A stretch of 64,000 bases of DNA from Desulfatibacillum aliphaticivorans DSM 15576 (GCF_000429905.1 NZ_AUCT01000010.1:142580-206579), one strand, 5' to 3'. Positions 7,059 through 17,120 are shown, numbered from the stretch's first letter. Notes: generated by a model from the letters alone, not told the origin. Numbers and translations are program-made.

Positions 7059-8714
7059 ATGGATAAGCCGCTGGATGCCGCATATATAGGCCGCATCCTG
7101 AACATGGACGCCTCTCGCGCCTTAAAAGAGCGCGTCGCCAACTGCATACAAGCCTTCCAGTCTCTGGAATCCATTGGCGCCATGATGATCCCTTATGTCG
7201 CTGCCTGGAATGAATCTGACGGCAAGGTATGGTATGAATTCGCATCTCCCCGCTTCTGCGATATAATGTCCTGCAAGCCCAATGAGCTATCCAAGGTTTT
7301 CCCGGAAAGCATCATTGATCGGAGGCTGTACAGCTCCACATTCAACAACCAAACCATCAGCCGCCTGGAGCTTTTAGGGGCTCGAAACAGGATTCGGGAG
7401 GAAGGAAAGCTGACCGGGCAGACCGAATCGGTCTTTAAGGTCGCGCCTCCGGGAAAAAGCACTGTTTGGTTAAAAGATCAGGCAGTAATAGAATGCTATC
7501 CGGATGATTTTATATGCATTTCCATTGGCGGTCTTACGGAAGTGACCAAAGAAATGGAAGCGGAGGAAAAACGCAAGCTGGCGGAGGCGGCCCTGGCGGA
7601 CAGCGAACGGAAATACAGGCAAACCTTTGAAAACGCGCCTACGCTTATAGTTCTGTCGGACTCTCAAGGAAAAATCCTGGATTGCAACCCGAAAATTCTG
7701 CCTTATTTGGGCTATTCGCCGCAGGATGTCCTGGGTTGCAACCTCTTGGATTTCACCCAGCAGGGGAGCGCAGCCGCTCTCCAGGAAGCCCTGGACCAGA
7801 CCATAAAAAACGGACAAACTTCCGGGGTGGAGCTCCTGTTTGTGAAGCAGGATGGCAGGTTCCTTGACGCAAACGTCAATTTTTCGGCTCTTACCGATGA
7901 GTTGGGGCATAGTGAAAAGGTGATTTGCGGAATTGAGGACGTCACTCACAAAAGGCAGATGGAAGAGGAACTTGTCAGGACCCGCAAACTGGACGCCACA
8001 GGAATTCTGGCCGGCGGGATAGCCCACGACTTTAACAACTTGCTTACGGTCATCATCGGAAACATGGAGCTGACCCAGTTGCACGGAACGCTTGATGGAT
8101 CCTCCAAGCAGGCTCTGCTTGCGGCCAAGGACGCTGCGGTGCGGGCCTTCAGGCTGACCAACAAGTTCATCACATTTTCCCAGGGAGGCTCCCCCGTCAG
8201 AAGAAGGACCGCCGTCACCCAACTCATCGAAAACGCCATCATGGAGTCCACCCAGGATACCATGAGCTTCGCCCTTATGGGGTCCCGCCTGGAGTTCCAG
8301 CGCAACTACAGCGAAGACCTTTGGGACGCCATGGTGGATGAAGGGCAAATGCGGCAGGTTTTTATGAGCATCCTGGCCAACGCCAAGGAGGCCATGCCCA
8401 GGGGCGGCGAGATTTTCGTCAGCGCCAAGAACACCACGGTGACGCTCCAAAACGATCAGGAAGAGGTTCCACTCCCCCAGGGACAGTACATCAAGATTGC
8501 GATTTCGGACCAGGGCGTTGGAATTCACCCGGAAAACCTGGAGAAAATCTTCGATCCTTATTTCTCCACCAAGGACCGCGGACGGCAAAAAGGCATGGGC
8601 CTGGGCCTTTCCATCGCCTATTCCGTGGTCAAGAAGCACGACGGCTTCATTACCGTCAAACCCCGCAATGCAGGAGGCGTCAGCGTGGTCATCTACCTCC
8701 CCGCCTGCCCCTGA
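7059..8714 (+). CDS. PAS-domain sensor histidine kinase (soluble)
   Basis: A 551-residue kinase without membrane segments. A first sensory region at residues 35-165 looks PAS-like, followed by a short coiled coil, a clear PAS domain at about 190-310 (YRQTFENAPTLIVLSDSQG), a HisKA H box GGIAHDFNNLLT near residue 322, and an ATPase domain with DQGVGIHPENLEKIFDPYFS near residue 485 and GMGLGLSIAYS near residue 513. The HDFNNLL form is typical of hybrid-type kinases, but no receiver is attached. ATG 7059 is preferred because GGAAG (7045-7049) lies 9 bases upstream; TTG 7017 and ATG 7038 are in-frame alternatives. No response regulator is adjacent. Confidence 0.88.
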   Translation: MDKPLDAAYIGRILNMDASRALKERVANCIQAFQSLESIGAMMIPYVAAWNESDGKVWYEFASPRFCDIMSCKPNELSKVFPESIIDRRLYSSTFNNQTISRLELLGARNRIREEGKLTGQTESVFKVAPPGKSTVWLKDQAVIECYPDDFICISIGGLTEVTKEMEAEEKRKLAEAALADSERKYRQTFENAPTLIVLSDSQGKILDCNPKILPYLGYSPQDVLGCNLLDFTQQGSAAALQEALDQTIKNGQTSGVELLFVKQDGRFLDANVNFSALTDELGHSEKVICGIEDVTHKRQMEEELVRTRKLDATGILAGGIAHDFNNLLTVIIGNMELTQLHGTLDGSSKQALLAAKDAAVRAFRLTNKFITFSQGGSPVRRRTAVTQLIENAIMESTQDTMSFALMGSRLEFQRNYSEDLWDAMVDEGQMRQVFMSILANAKEAMPRGGEIFVSAKNTTVTLQNDQEEVPLPQGQYIKIAISDQGVGIHPENLEKIFDPYFSTKDRGRQKGMGLGLSIAYSVVKKHDGFITVKPRNAGGVSVVIYLPACP

Positions 8715-8719
8715 CCTTT

Positions 8720-11146
8720 TTAAGAAGGATAGGACGCCGGATTCCGGCTCTGCAGGTCTTCCATAGGCAGGGTAATGGTAAAGACTGCGCCTCCCTCGGA
8801 ATTGTTCGCCGCGGAAATGGTCCCCTTATGCTCCTCAATAATGCCCAGGCAGATGGACAGCCCCACCCCCATGCCCATTTTTTTCTTTCTGGTGTAAAAC
8901 GGGTCGAACACCTTGTTCAAATCCTCAGGGGCGATGCCCGGCCCGTCATCCATGACTTGCATGACAAGGCTGGAGTTCCTCCGCTGCGTCTTGACGACAA
9001 TGCCGCCTTTTAAGCCTGGCCCGTAATCATCGGCGTTCGCCGAAATGGCCTCCACGGCATTGTTCACCAGGTTGAGCACCACCTGGCTCATCTGCTGGGG
9101 CGAGGCCAGGATGTCCGGGATGCTTTCATCCAGATCCAGGCTCACCTCCACACGGCTCTTCTTGAGGTAGCTGGCGCCCAGGCCTACGGAACCCTCAATA
9201 ATCCGATTGATATTGGTTTTTTGGCGTTTTTCCTTGCCCGGTCTGTTCAGGTCCAAGAGATTTTTCACCGTGTCCCGAATATTTAAAAACGCCCCTTTTA
9301 ACAGATCGATCTGGCTGCACAATTCGCGGTCATCCGCATACTCACGTTTTATGGCGCCCAGCATCATGGTGATGGCCTGCAAAGGAGAATTGATTTCATG
9401 GGCGACCGAGGCCGCCAACTGCCCGGTTGCGGCCAGCCTTTCAGAGCGGATCAACTGGCTTTCCAACTCCTTGGTGGCGGTGACGTCCCGGAAGCTCCAC
9501 ACCCTGCCGCCGTCCGGCTTTTGCCTGGAAAGCGGGCTGGAGTACTCCTCGATCACCCGGCCGTCTTTCAGCACCAGGGCGCCGTGGGTGGTTTGGGCTG
9601 TTTTAAAAGTCTCAAAAACGGTCTGTTTAAGGTTGTGGGAGTTTTCTATCTGGCTCGCCATGTGGTCCAGAATCTTTGTGTTGTCCCTGGCTGCCATCAA
9701 GGAAATAGGAATCCGGAACAATTCTTTAAACAAGCTGTTAAAATGGGTTATTCGGCCGTTTTCGTCCACAACCAGAATGCCGTCCGCCGTGGACTCAATG
9801 GTGGCGCGCAGCAATTTCTCATGTTCCAGCAGAGCGGCTTCCCCGCGTTTTCGTTCTTCAATTTCGTTCGTCAGCTTATAGTTTGCGGCCAACAACTCGC
9901 TTGTTCGGCTGGCCACCTCCATCTCCAAAGCATCGTGGGCCCGCTGCAAGGCTTCTTCCGCACTTTTCCGCTCCGAAACGTCGCTCTGGAAGCACAGCAA
10001 GGCGGGGGCCGAGTCCCAAATTATTTTTATGCTGCTTTGCTCCACCCAGCGCTCGTTTCCATCCCGGGAAATGATGCGGAAGGCCTGCACGGCCGCCTTC
10101 CTCCCGCTCTCCACCAACTCATGCTGCTTTTGCAGAACCATACGGCGGTCGTCCGGATGGATATGAGAGTCGAAAACCCATCCTTTGAACTCTTCTCGGG
10201 AGTAGCCGTATAATTCGCTCACCTGTTTGTTCCAAAAGACGGGATAGTTGTTCTGGACCACCACAATGCCTTCATTGGCGTTTTCCACCACCTCCCGGTA
10301 GCGCAATTCGCTGTCCCGCAGGGCCTGTTCCGTCAGCTTAAGCGCGGTGACATCCTCGACGGCCCCCACGTAGCCAAGCACATTGCCTGCCTGATCCAAA
10401 ATACGGGTTGCGCCGAAACTGATCCAGCGCATGGCGCCCCGGTTGGTCCAGATCTGGGTTTCGTGGGAATACTCTTCCCCCTCCAAAACGCCTTGAAGCC
10501 AGCTTTCCACGGTGGAGATGGCTTCCAGGGGAGGCAAGGCGCCTTGCTTGTTTCTCTCCAGGTCCCAGTCCCCTTCCAGCTCAAAAATGCTTTTAAGAGC
10601 GGGATTGACATAGGTTGTCACCCCATGCTCATTGACCAGAAAGATGCCTATGGGCGCAGATTGAGTCATGCGCCTGAACCGCTCTTCGCTCGTCCGCAGT
10701 TCTTGGATCTTATTTGTATAGTGGTTGATTTCCTCTTGCTGCAAAAGAAGCGTTTTTTCCAGTTGGACGGTTTTGCCCAGCAACTCCCGGGTCTTCTGCT
10801 GCATCTTGGATTCCGCGTCCGCAAGGCGTCCGGCGTCCAGCTCCTTTGAGACAATCAAAGAGTCCAAAACCTTGTTAAACTCGCCAGCCAGCCTTGCCCA
10901 AGGTCCCGGCCCCGCGTCAGGGTCCAGGCGGCGCTCATAGCTTCCATTGACCAGGTTTTCTAACGCATCGACAATTTCCCAATAATGATAAATAATTCTT
11001 TGGCGGAGATGCAGGGAGACGGCGGCTATTAAGCAAATCAGAAAAAGGCTGAGGGCAAGGTAATACCCGTCCAAGGCTGCAATGCTTATGACGCCCAAGA
11101 TTGCAGAAAGGACAACAAGGAGAACTGAATGACGTTCCAAATCCAT
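8720..11146 (-). CDS. Membrane-anchored multi-PAS sensor histidine kinase
   Basis: An 808-residue kinase. Two hydrophobic segments at residues 8-45 form a short membrane hairpin. A linker and a coiled coil (about 85-150) are followed by three PAS domains: about 155-275 (SAPIGIFLVNEHGVTTYVNP), 285-400 (ENANEGIVVVQNNYPVFWNK) and, after a second coiled coil, 455-560 (ESTADGILVVDENGRITHFN). The H box is SVAHEINSPLQAIT near residue 590, and the ATPase domain has DGPGIAPEDLNKVFDPFYTR near residue 745 and GMGVGLSICLG. It converges with the preceding kinase gene with only 5 bp between stop codons. It probably senses redox or small ligands through PAS; the ligand is unknown. Confidence 0.9.
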   Translation of the reverse strand: MDLERHSVLLVVLSAILGVISIAALDGYYLALSLFLICLIAAVSLHLRQRIIYHYWEIVDALENLVNGSYERRLDPDAGPGPWARLAGEFNKVLDSLIVSKELDAGRLADAESKMQQKTRELLGKTVQLEKTLLLQQEEINHYTNKIQELRTSEERFRRMTQSAPIGIFLVNEHGVTTYVNPALKSIFELEGDWDLERNKQGALPPLEAISTVESWLQGVLEGEEYSHETQIWTNRGAMRWISFGATRILDQAGNVLGYVGAVEDVTALKLTEQALRDSELRYREVVENANEGIVVVQNNYPVFWNKQVSELYGYSREEFKGWVFDSHIHPDDRRMVLQKQHELVESGRKAAVQAFRIISRDGNERWVEQSSIKIIWDSAPALLCFQSDVSERKSAEEALQRAHDALEMEVASRTSELLAANYKLTNEIEERKRGEAALLEHEKLLRATIESTADGILVVDENGRITHFNSLFKELFRIPISLMAARDNTKILDHMASQIENSHNLKQTVFETFKTAQTTHGALVLKDGRVIEEYSSPLSRQKPDGGRVWSFRDVTATKELESQLIRSERLAATGQLAASVAHEINSPLQAITMMLGAIKREYADDRELCSQIDLLKGAFLNIRDTVKNLLDLNRPGKEKRQKTNINRIIEGSVGLGASYLKKSRVEVSLDLDESIPDILASPQQMSQVVLNLVNNAVEAISANADDYGPGLKGGIVVKTQRRNSSLVMQVMDDGPGIAPEDLNKVFDPFYTRKKKMGMGVGLSICLGIIEEHKGTISAANNSEGGAVFTITLPMEDLQSRNPASYPS

Positions 11147-11186
11147 GGGTCACCTGCCAAGATCGCCCCCCCGTCCTCCAGGCGAA

Positions 11187-12332
11187 TTACACTCTTAACA
11201 CCCGCAATTTAAGATAGGAGGCCACATCCAACAACGTGGCGATGTCATGCACGTCATGCAGTAAATAAGGCACGCGGACGCTTCCCACGCCCTTTTGAAG
11301 GCGCGTTAAAAAAGATTCTATGGCGCGTTTATCCGCCTCGGCCAGCAGGATGAACAAACGCAGGTTGGCGACCAGGGCTTCCACGGCCGGCTTATATTTC
11401 CTTAGTGAAGAAGCTGCTTTTTCGCCCATGGCCTCCACTTCCCTGGAGGTCAGGTCCGTTGGCGGCGTATGCACGCGGTTGAAAATCACTCCGCCCAGGG
11501 CCATGCCTTCCTGTTCGATCCTCTCCACAAAAAAATCCGCCTCGCTTAAAGATCCGGATTGGGGCGACGTGACCAGTAAAAAGGCGGTCCCGTCCTCTTC
11601 CATCAGCTCCCGCACCCTGGCGGCCCGGGCTTTAAACCCGTCGTACAGGCCTTCGAACACCAGAAAAAAATCCGCAATGTCGGCGAGGGTCTCCTTGCCC
11701 GTGGCTTTTTCCAAGATGGAAAACATGGCCTTGGCCGTGCGGTTGACGAATTTGAACCCCATCTTGCCGGCCGTGAGATAAGGTTTGAGCACCCATTGGA
11801 TGACCTTGGCGTCCAAAAAAGCCGTCATTTTATTGGGCGCGTCCAAAAAATCCAGCGCGTGGCGCGAAGGCGGCGTGTCCAGGACGATCAAGTCGTATTT
11901 TCCGCTGGCGGCGAGCTCATACAGCTTTTCCATGGCGGAAAACTCCTGGCTGCCGGCCAGGGCGGTGGTTATATTTTGATAAAACCCGTTTTCCAGAATT
12001 TTGCGGCTGGTTTCCTCATTGGGCGAAATGCGCTGGATGAGGTCGTCAAAGGTACGCTTGGAGTCCAGCATCATGCCCCAAAGCTCTCCTTTAGGCTTGA
12101 CGCCCGCCTTGTCAAAGGCTTCGTCCGGTATGCGCGCTTCTTCGTTGCCCAGTTCTTTCAAACCAAGGGAGTCCGCCAGTCTTTTGGCCGGGTCGATGGT
12201 GCAGACCAGAACCTTGCGACCGGCCATGGCCGCGGAGAGGGCCAACGAGGCGCTGATAGTGGTTTTACCCACGCCGCCGGAGCCGCAGCAAACCAGGATG
12301 TGTTTTTCGGCGACCAGGTCGGAAAGCTGCAT
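11187..12332 (-). CDS. ArsA/GET3-family ATPase, second of a tandem pair
   Basis: A 381-residue P-loop ATPase of the ArsA/Get3 branch of the MinD/SIMIBI class. The deviant Walker A is GSGGVGKTTISASLAL at residues 17-32, with the signature Lys before GKT replaced by Ser-Gly-Gly. A DPAKRLADSLG switch region lies near residue 47 and a DTPPSRHALDFLD switch II near residue 152. Its start codon overlaps the stop of the upstream ATPase gene by 1 base (TGATG), so the two are translationally coupled and probably form a heteromer. No arsenite efflux gene (arsB, acr3) or arsR is nearby, so an arsenic role is not supported. Members near 380 residues are common in Deltaproteobacteria, with unknown cargo. 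Confidence 0.85.
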   Translation of the reverse strand: MQLSDLVAEKHILVCCGSGGVGKTTISASLALSAAMAGRKVLVCTIDPAKRLADSLGLKELGNEEARIPDEAFDKAGVKPKGELWGMMLDSKRTFDDLIQRISPNEETSRKILENGFYQNITTALAGSQEFSAMEKLYELAASGKYDLIVLDTPPSRHALDFLDAPNKMTAFLDAKVIQWVLKPYLTAGKMGFKFVNRTAKAMFSILEKATGKETLADIADFFLVFEGLYDGFKARAARVRELMEEDGTAFLLVTSPQSGSLSEADFFVERIEQEGMALGGVIFNRVHTPPTDLTSREVEAMGEKAASSLRKYKPAVEALVANLRLFILLAEADKRAIESFLTRLQKGVGSVRVPYLLHDVHDIATLLDVASYLKLRVLRV

Positions 12333-13306
12333 CAGACGCCCTCCTTCAGGTTCCGGCTGATAATGGCGGCCACCTTTTGCACGCCTTCCTTATCCACCCT
12401 TCCGGGAAAAAGATGGGGGATGGAGACGATGGGAGGCCCGATTTTTTCCAGCACCATGTTTTTGTAAAATTCGCTCTGATCCACCCGCGCCTGCCTGCTT
12501 TCCAAAGCGGTCAAAAGGCCTTTCGCCCGGTCGGGAAAGACCTCCTTCAGCCGCTCCATGGCGTTGCCGTCCTTTTGCAGCTTGTCAAAAGAGTCTTGCG
12601 ACTCGTCGTCGAACAAGGGCGGATACACGCTGTTCACAAAGGTGATCCCGGTGGGAATCCCCAACTCCTCCTTGGCGGTCTTCAGCAAGGTTATGGACTC
12701 GTTGACCGGCATTTCCTCGGGCAGAGTGACCACGTTCAACAACGAAATTTTGGGATCCGTGAGCATCCTCTGGACGTCCGCGGTCTGCCCCTGCATCCTG
12801 CCCATCTTGATGATGTTCATGAACACGGAGGGGACTTTTAAAAAGCTCAGGCCGTGGCCCGTGGCCGGAGAATCCACCACAATCAGGTCGAAGCGCGGCC
12901 TGTTGGACCATTTGACCTTCATGTCGTACAGGTGCCAGATTTTTCCGACGGTGATGAGTTCGCGCCAGCCGGGAGCCGTGTTGAGAAAGTAATTGAGCAG
13001 CCGGTTGTTCAGGATCAATCGGGCGGCGCCGCCGATCTTCAGTTGCAGGCCCACGTATTCGTGCAAGGCCCGGAAGGGTTCGATGCTGAGGACCGTAAGG
13101 TCTCGGTCCACCTCGATTTCCTTGTACACGGGAATCTCCCGCCCGAAGATCATGCGCATGTTAGGCGAGGGAGTGACCTCCACCAAACAGACGCTCATAC
13201 CCCGGTCCCTGGCTGCATAAGCCAAGGCCGCAGCGACTGTGGTTTTGCCAACTCCCCCCTTGCCTGTTACGAATAGTATACGCTTTTCAAACGGGTCGAT
13301 TCCCAA
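12332..13306 (-). CDS. ArsA/GET3-family ATPase, first of a tandem pair
   Basis: A 324-residue ATPase with an intact deviant Walker A, GKGGVGKTTVAAALAYAA, at residues 15-32. The Asp switch I position is less clear than in its partner (LVEVTPSPNMRMIFG), and switch II is VDSPATGHGLSFLKVP near residue 147. It is transcribed first and overlaps the next ATPase gene by one base. It begins 25 bp after the alaS stop on the same strand, so read-through from the alaS block is possible. The two ATPases differ clearly in sequence and length, so a heterodimer rather than a recent duplication is likely. The transported or targeted substrate is unknown. Confidence 0.85.
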   Translation of the reverse strand: MGIDPFEKRILFVTGKGGVGKTTVAAALAYAARDRGMSVCLVEVTPSPNMRMIFGREIPVYKEIEVDRDLTVLSIEPFRALHEYVGLQLKIGGAARLILNNRLLNYFLNTAPGWRELITVGKIWHLYDMKVKWSNRPRFDLIVVDSPATGHGLSFLKVPSVFMNIIKMGRMQGQTADVQRMLTDPKISLLNVVTLPEEMPVNESITLLKTAKEELGIPTGITFVNSVYPPLFDDESQDSFDKLQKDGNAMERLKEVFPDRAKGLLTALESRQARVDQSEFYKNMVLEKIGPPIVSIPHLFPGRVDKEGVQKVAAIISRNLKEGV

Positions 13307-13331
13307 AATTCTCTCCGGTCGATCGCGGGCG

Positions 13332-15959
13332 CTACATCTCCTCTACGATCTGATAGGCTTTTTCCATGGCCTGGGAGAGATTTTCCGGCTTGCTGCCTCC
13401 TGCCTGAGCCATATCCGGCCGGCCTCCGCCTCCCCCTCCAACTTCCTTGGCGACATGTTTGATGATGTTTCCGGCCTGAAACTGCTTGGTCAGGTCCTTG
13501 GTTACCATGACAATGAGCAAGGCCTTTCCGTTAACCTCACTGCCTAGCACCACGATGCCGGACTGCAATTTGTCCCTGAATTTGTCGGCCAGGTCCCGCA
13601 TGGCCGCGGGAGAGTCCACTTCCACCTTTTTGGCGATCATCTTTGCGCCGCGGACCTCCCGGATTTCGTCGTCCACGCTCTCGGACGCCTTGGCTGCAAT
13701 CTTGGCTTTGAGGGCGTTGATTTCCTTTTCCTGCTGCTTGTTCTGGGCCAGGAGCTTTTCGATCTTATCGGGCAGGGTTTCCGGCTTTTCCTTTAGCAGG
13801 CCCGAAACCTTGTTCAGGTTGCTCATCAGGCCGTGCACGTATTCCACGGCGCCCGCCCCGGTCAACGCCTCGATGCGGCGCACGCCGGCGGCCACGCTGG
13901 ATTCGCCCACGATCACAAAAAATCCCACGTCGCCGGAACGCTCGGTATGGGTGCCGCCGCAAAGCTCCTTGCTAAAGCCTTCCATGGAAACCACCCGGAC
14001 GGTGTCCCCGTATTTTTCCTCGAACAGGGCCATGGCGCCGGATTCCCGGGCCTGATCCGCGTCCATTTCCACGGTGTTGACGTCCAGGTTGTCGCGAATG
14101 CGCTCATTGACCAGGGTTTCGATCTTGACGGTTTCTTCGGGCGTCAGCGGAGAGAAATGGGTGAAGTCAAAACGCAGACGTTCGGGCCCCACCAACGAGC
14201 CCGCCTGCTTGACATGATCGCCTACCACCTCGCGCAGGGCTGCGTGCAGCAAATGAGTGGCCGTGTGATTCCGGGCCGTGGCCTGGCGGGCGGCTTCGTC
14301 CACCTTCAGGTCCACGTTCTGGCCCTTGGCGATTTTGCCTTTGACCACCTTGCCTTCATGGATAATCAGGCCCGTGGGGTCTTTCAGGGTCTTGACCACT
14401 TCCAGTTCCAGGCCGTCCGCCGTGATCACACCAAGGTCGCCCATCTGGCCGCCGGACTCGCCGTAAAAAGGCGTGGCTTCCGTAACCACGGAGACCGCGT
14501 CGCCGGCCTGAGCCTCCTGGACTTCCTTGCCGTCCTTGACAACCAGGAGGACCTTGGAGCAGCCGGAGGTGCCGTGATATCCCTGGAACTCGCATTTGAT
14601 TCCCTGGCTGGACAGGCTGGCGAAGGCTTCTCCTGCGCCTTCAAAGGCCACGGTGGAGCGGGATTTTTCCTTTTGCTCCTTCATCCGGGTTTCAAAGCCG
14701 TCCCGATCCAGGACAATGCCCTTGTCCCGAACCACGTCTTCCACGATGTCCACTGGAAATCCGTAGGTGTCGTACAGCTTGAAAATAACTTCGCCGCTGA
14801 TTTCCTTTTCGCCCTTGGCTTCCATCTCGCCCAGGGCGTCGTTCAAAACGCTCAGGCCTTTGTCCAGGGTTTCGGAGAAGCGGTTTTCTTCGTTCACGAT
14901 GACGTTGGTGATAAAGCTCCGGCCTTCCGTCAGGTCCGGATAGGCGCCGCCCATGGAGTCGCAGACCGCGGCCACGGTTTCGTGCAAAAAGGACTTGTTA
15001 AAGCCCAACTGGCGGCCGTAGCGGATGGCCCGGCGCATGATGCGCCTTAGCACGTAGCCCCTGCCTTCGTTGGAGGGCAAAATGCCGTCGCCCACCAGAA
15101 AGGCGGCGGCCCGGCTGTGGTCGGCGATGACCTTCATGCACACGTCGTCGGTTTTGGAGTCGCCCAATTTTTTGCCGGAAAGCTCGCCGATGCGGTTGAA
15201 AATGGGCGTGAACAAGTCGGTGCCGTAGTTGGTGCCGGCGTTTTGCAAAATGGAGCAAATGCGCTCCAGGCCCATGCCGGTGTCGATGCTCGGCCTGGGC
15301 AGGGGAGTCATCTTGCCGGTTTCGTCCCGGTTGTACTGCATGAACACCAGGTTCCAGATTTCCAGGTACCTGTCGCAGTCGCAGCCCACCGCGCAATCCG
15401 GGCTGCCGCAGCCGAACGCCTCGCCCCGGTCGATGTGGATCTCGCTGCACGGACCGCAAGGGCCGGTGTCGCCCATGGACCAGAAGTTGTCCTTTTCGCC
15501 CAGACGCACGATGCGCTCTTCGGGCACGCCGATTTTATCGCGCCACAGGAGCCCGGCTTCGTCGTCGTCCAGATAGATGGAGACCCAGAGTTTGTCCGCA
15601 GGCAGGCCGAACTTGTTGACCAACAGGTCCCAGGAGAGTTCAATGGCAAGTTCCTTGAAGTAATCTCCAAAGGAAAAGTTGCCCAGCATCTCGAAAAAGG
15701 TGTGATGGCGGGCCGTGTAGCCCACGTTTTCCAGGTCGTTGTGCTTTCCGCCCGCCCGGACGCATTTTTGGGATGTTGCAGCCCGGGTGTAGTCGCGTTT
15801 CTCTTCGCCCAGGAAAGTGCGTTTGAACTGCACCATGCCTGCATTGGTAAAAAGAAGAGTGGGATCGTCCTGGGGAACCAGGGACGAGCTTTTAACCACT
15901 CTGTGGTCATTTTTCTTGAAATACTCCAAAAACGCGGAGCGGACTTCGTTACCGGTCAT
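13332..15959 (-). CDS. alaS: Alanine--tRNA ligase
   Basis: An 875-residue class II aminoacyl-tRNA synthetase, the usual length. The N-terminal catalytic domain begins with NEVRSAFLEYFKKNDH and carries motif-2-like residues around PTLLFTNAGMVQFK. The editing domain has the zinc/His cluster HTATHLLHA near residue 582 and CGGTHTERSG near residue 685, and the C-terminal DHHA1-type domain ends with GGGGGGRPDMAQAGG. ATG 15959 was chosen over the longer frame (to 16031) because the family starts at MTGNEVR and GGGAG lies 6 bases upstream. It charges tRNA-Ala and deacylates mischarged Ser or Gly. It is next to recA, as in many Desulfobacterota. Confidence 0.98.
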   Translation of the reverse strand: MTGNEVRSAFLEYFKKNDHRVVKSSSLVPQDDPTLLFTNAGMVQFKRTFLGEEKRDYTRAATSQKCVRAGGKHNDLENVGYTARHHTFFEMLGNFSFGDYFKELAIELSWDLLVNKFGLPADKLWVSIYLDDDEAGLLWRDKIGVPEERIVRLGEKDNFWSMGDTGPCGPCSEIHIDRGEAFGCGSPDCAVGCDCDRYLEIWNLVFMQYNRDETGKMTPLPRPSIDTGMGLERICSILQNAGTNYGTDLFTPIFNRIGELSGKKLGDSKTDDVCMKVIADHSRAAAFLVGDGILPSNEGRGYVLRRIMRRAIRYGRQLGFNKSFLHETVAAVCDSMGGAYPDLTEGRSFITNVIVNEENRFSETLDKGLSVLNDALGEMEAKGEKEISGEVIFKLYDTYGFPVDIVEDVVRDKGIVLDRDGFETRMKEQKEKSRSTVAFEGAGEAFASLSSQGIKCEFQGYHGTSGCSKVLLVVKDGKEVQEAQAGDAVSVVTEATPFYGESGGQMGDLGVITADGLELEVVKTLKDPTGLIIHEGKVVKGKIAKGQNVDLKVDEAARQATARNHTATHLLHAALREVVGDHVKQAGSLVGPERLRFDFTHFSPLTPEETVKIETLVNERIRDNLDVNTVEMDADQARESGAMALFEEKYGDTVRVVSMEGFSKELCGGTHTERSGDVGFFVIVGESSVAAGVRRIEALTGAGAVEYVHGLMSNLNKVSGLLKEKPETLPDKIEKLLAQNKQQEKEINALKAKIAAKASESVDDEIREVRGAKMIAKKVEVDSPAAMRDLADKFRDKLQSGIVVLGSEVNGKALLIVMVTKDLTKQFQAGNIIKHVAKEVGGGGGGRPDMAQAGGSKPENLSQAMEKAYQIVEEM

Positions 15960-16058
15960 GATTTCTCCCGCCTCCGGCAGACCCGCGGGCTTGCCGCCTG
16001 TTTTAAAAAGGCCTGCACCGGAGCTGCTCACACACTGGCAAGTTGTTAAGGTTGTTAT

Positions 16059-17120
16059 TTACTTTTTCTTTTTGCCGCCGTTGTTTTCTTCCGGCGCGGT
16101 TTCCTGGGCTTCTTCGGGCGCATCGTCTCCGATGCCCAGCTTGTTCCTGATCATTTTCAAGGCTTTGTCGTATACGTCCGGGTTTTCCTTGAAAAAGCGT
16201 TTTACGTTTTCCCGGCCCTGGCCGATGCGTTCTCCGTCAAAGGAGTACCATGCGCCGCTTTTATCGATGATTTCCAGATTGACGCCCGCGTCCAGCAAGT
16301 CGCCGGTCTTGGAAATGCCTTCGCCGTACATGACGTCGAACTCGGCTTCCTTGAAAGGAGGCGCCATTTTGTTTTTAACCACGCGCACCTTGGCCCGGTT
16401 GCCCACGGATTCGGTTCCTTCCTTGATGGCGCCGATCCTGCGGATGTCCAAACGCACGGAGGCATAAAACTTAAGGGCGTTGCCGCCGGTGGTGGTTTCC
16501 GGGTTGCCGAACATCACGCCGATTTTCATACGAATCTGGTTGATGAAAATCAGGCATGTGCGGGTTTTGTTGATGGTGCCGGTGAGCTTGCGCAAGGCTT
16601 GGCTCATGAGGCGGGCCTGGAGACCCATGTGGGAGTCGCCCATGTCGCCTTCGATTTCCGCCTTGGGGGTCAGGGCCGCCACCGAGTCGATGACCAGGAT
16701 GTCCACGGCGCCGCTGCGCACCAGCATGTCGGCGATTTCCAGGGCCTGCTCGCCCGTGTCGGGCTGGGAAACCAGCAGTTCATCGCAATTGACGCCCAAT
16801 TTCTTGGCGTAGCTCACGTCCAGGGCGTGCTCGGCGTCCACAAAGGCGGCCACGCCGCCCCTTGCCTGGGCCTCGGCCACGGCATGGAGGGCCAGGGTGG
16901 TTTTACCGGAAGATTCCGGGCCGTAGATTTCCACAATCCGGCCTCTGGGAAGCCCGCCGATCCCCAATGCCAGATCCAGGGCAATGGAGCCCGTGGGAAT
17001 GACCGGCACTTTCATGGCGACCTGGTCGCCCAACTTCATGACTGACCCTTTGCCGAACTGGCGCTCAATCTGGCTTATGGCTGTATCCAGGGCTTTGGTT
17101 TTGTCCTCAGTGATTGCCAT
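16059..17120 (-). CDS. recA: Recombinase RecA
   Basis: A 353-residue RecA of standard length. Walker A is GPESSGKTTLALH near residues 64-76, Walker B is ILVIDSVAALTP near residue 140, and the loop 2 region has FGNPETTTGGNALKFYAS near residue 204. The C-terminus is acidic and then Lys-rich (EENNGGKKKK). It forms filaments on single-stranded DNA for homologous recombination and triggers LexA and similar self-cleavage. GAGGAAGAATATG gives a good ribosome site. No recognisable CTGT-N8-ACAG LexA box is visible upstream, so SOS control is either by a different motif or absent here. recX is not adjacent; alaS follows after 99 bp. Confidence 0.99.
   Translation of the reverse strand: MAITEDKTKALDTAISQIERQFGKGSVMKLGDQVAMKVPVIPTGSIALDLALGIGGLPRGRIVEIYGPESSGKTTLALHAVAEAQARGGVAAFVDAEHALDVSYAKKLGVNCDELLVSQPDTGEQALEIADMLVRSGAVDILVIDSVAALTPKAEIEGDMGDSHMGLQARLMSQALRKLTGTINKTRTCLIFINQIRMKIGVMFGNPETTTGGNALKFYASVRLDIRRIGAIKEGTESVGNRAKVRVVKNKMAPPFKEAEFDVMYGEGISKTGDLLDAGVNLEIIDKSGAWYSFDGERIGQGRENVKRFFKENPDVYDKALKMIRNKLGIGDDAPEEAQETAPEENNGGKKKK

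Noticed and set aside
11187..13306. Arsenic resistance operon
   Set aside because: Two ArsA-type ATPases but no arsB, acr3, arsC or arsR; an arsenic role is not supported.
15960..16031. Longer alaS start
   Set aside because: The family begins at MTGNEVR, and a good GGGAG lies 6 bases before ATG 15959; the extra residues are not part of the family.
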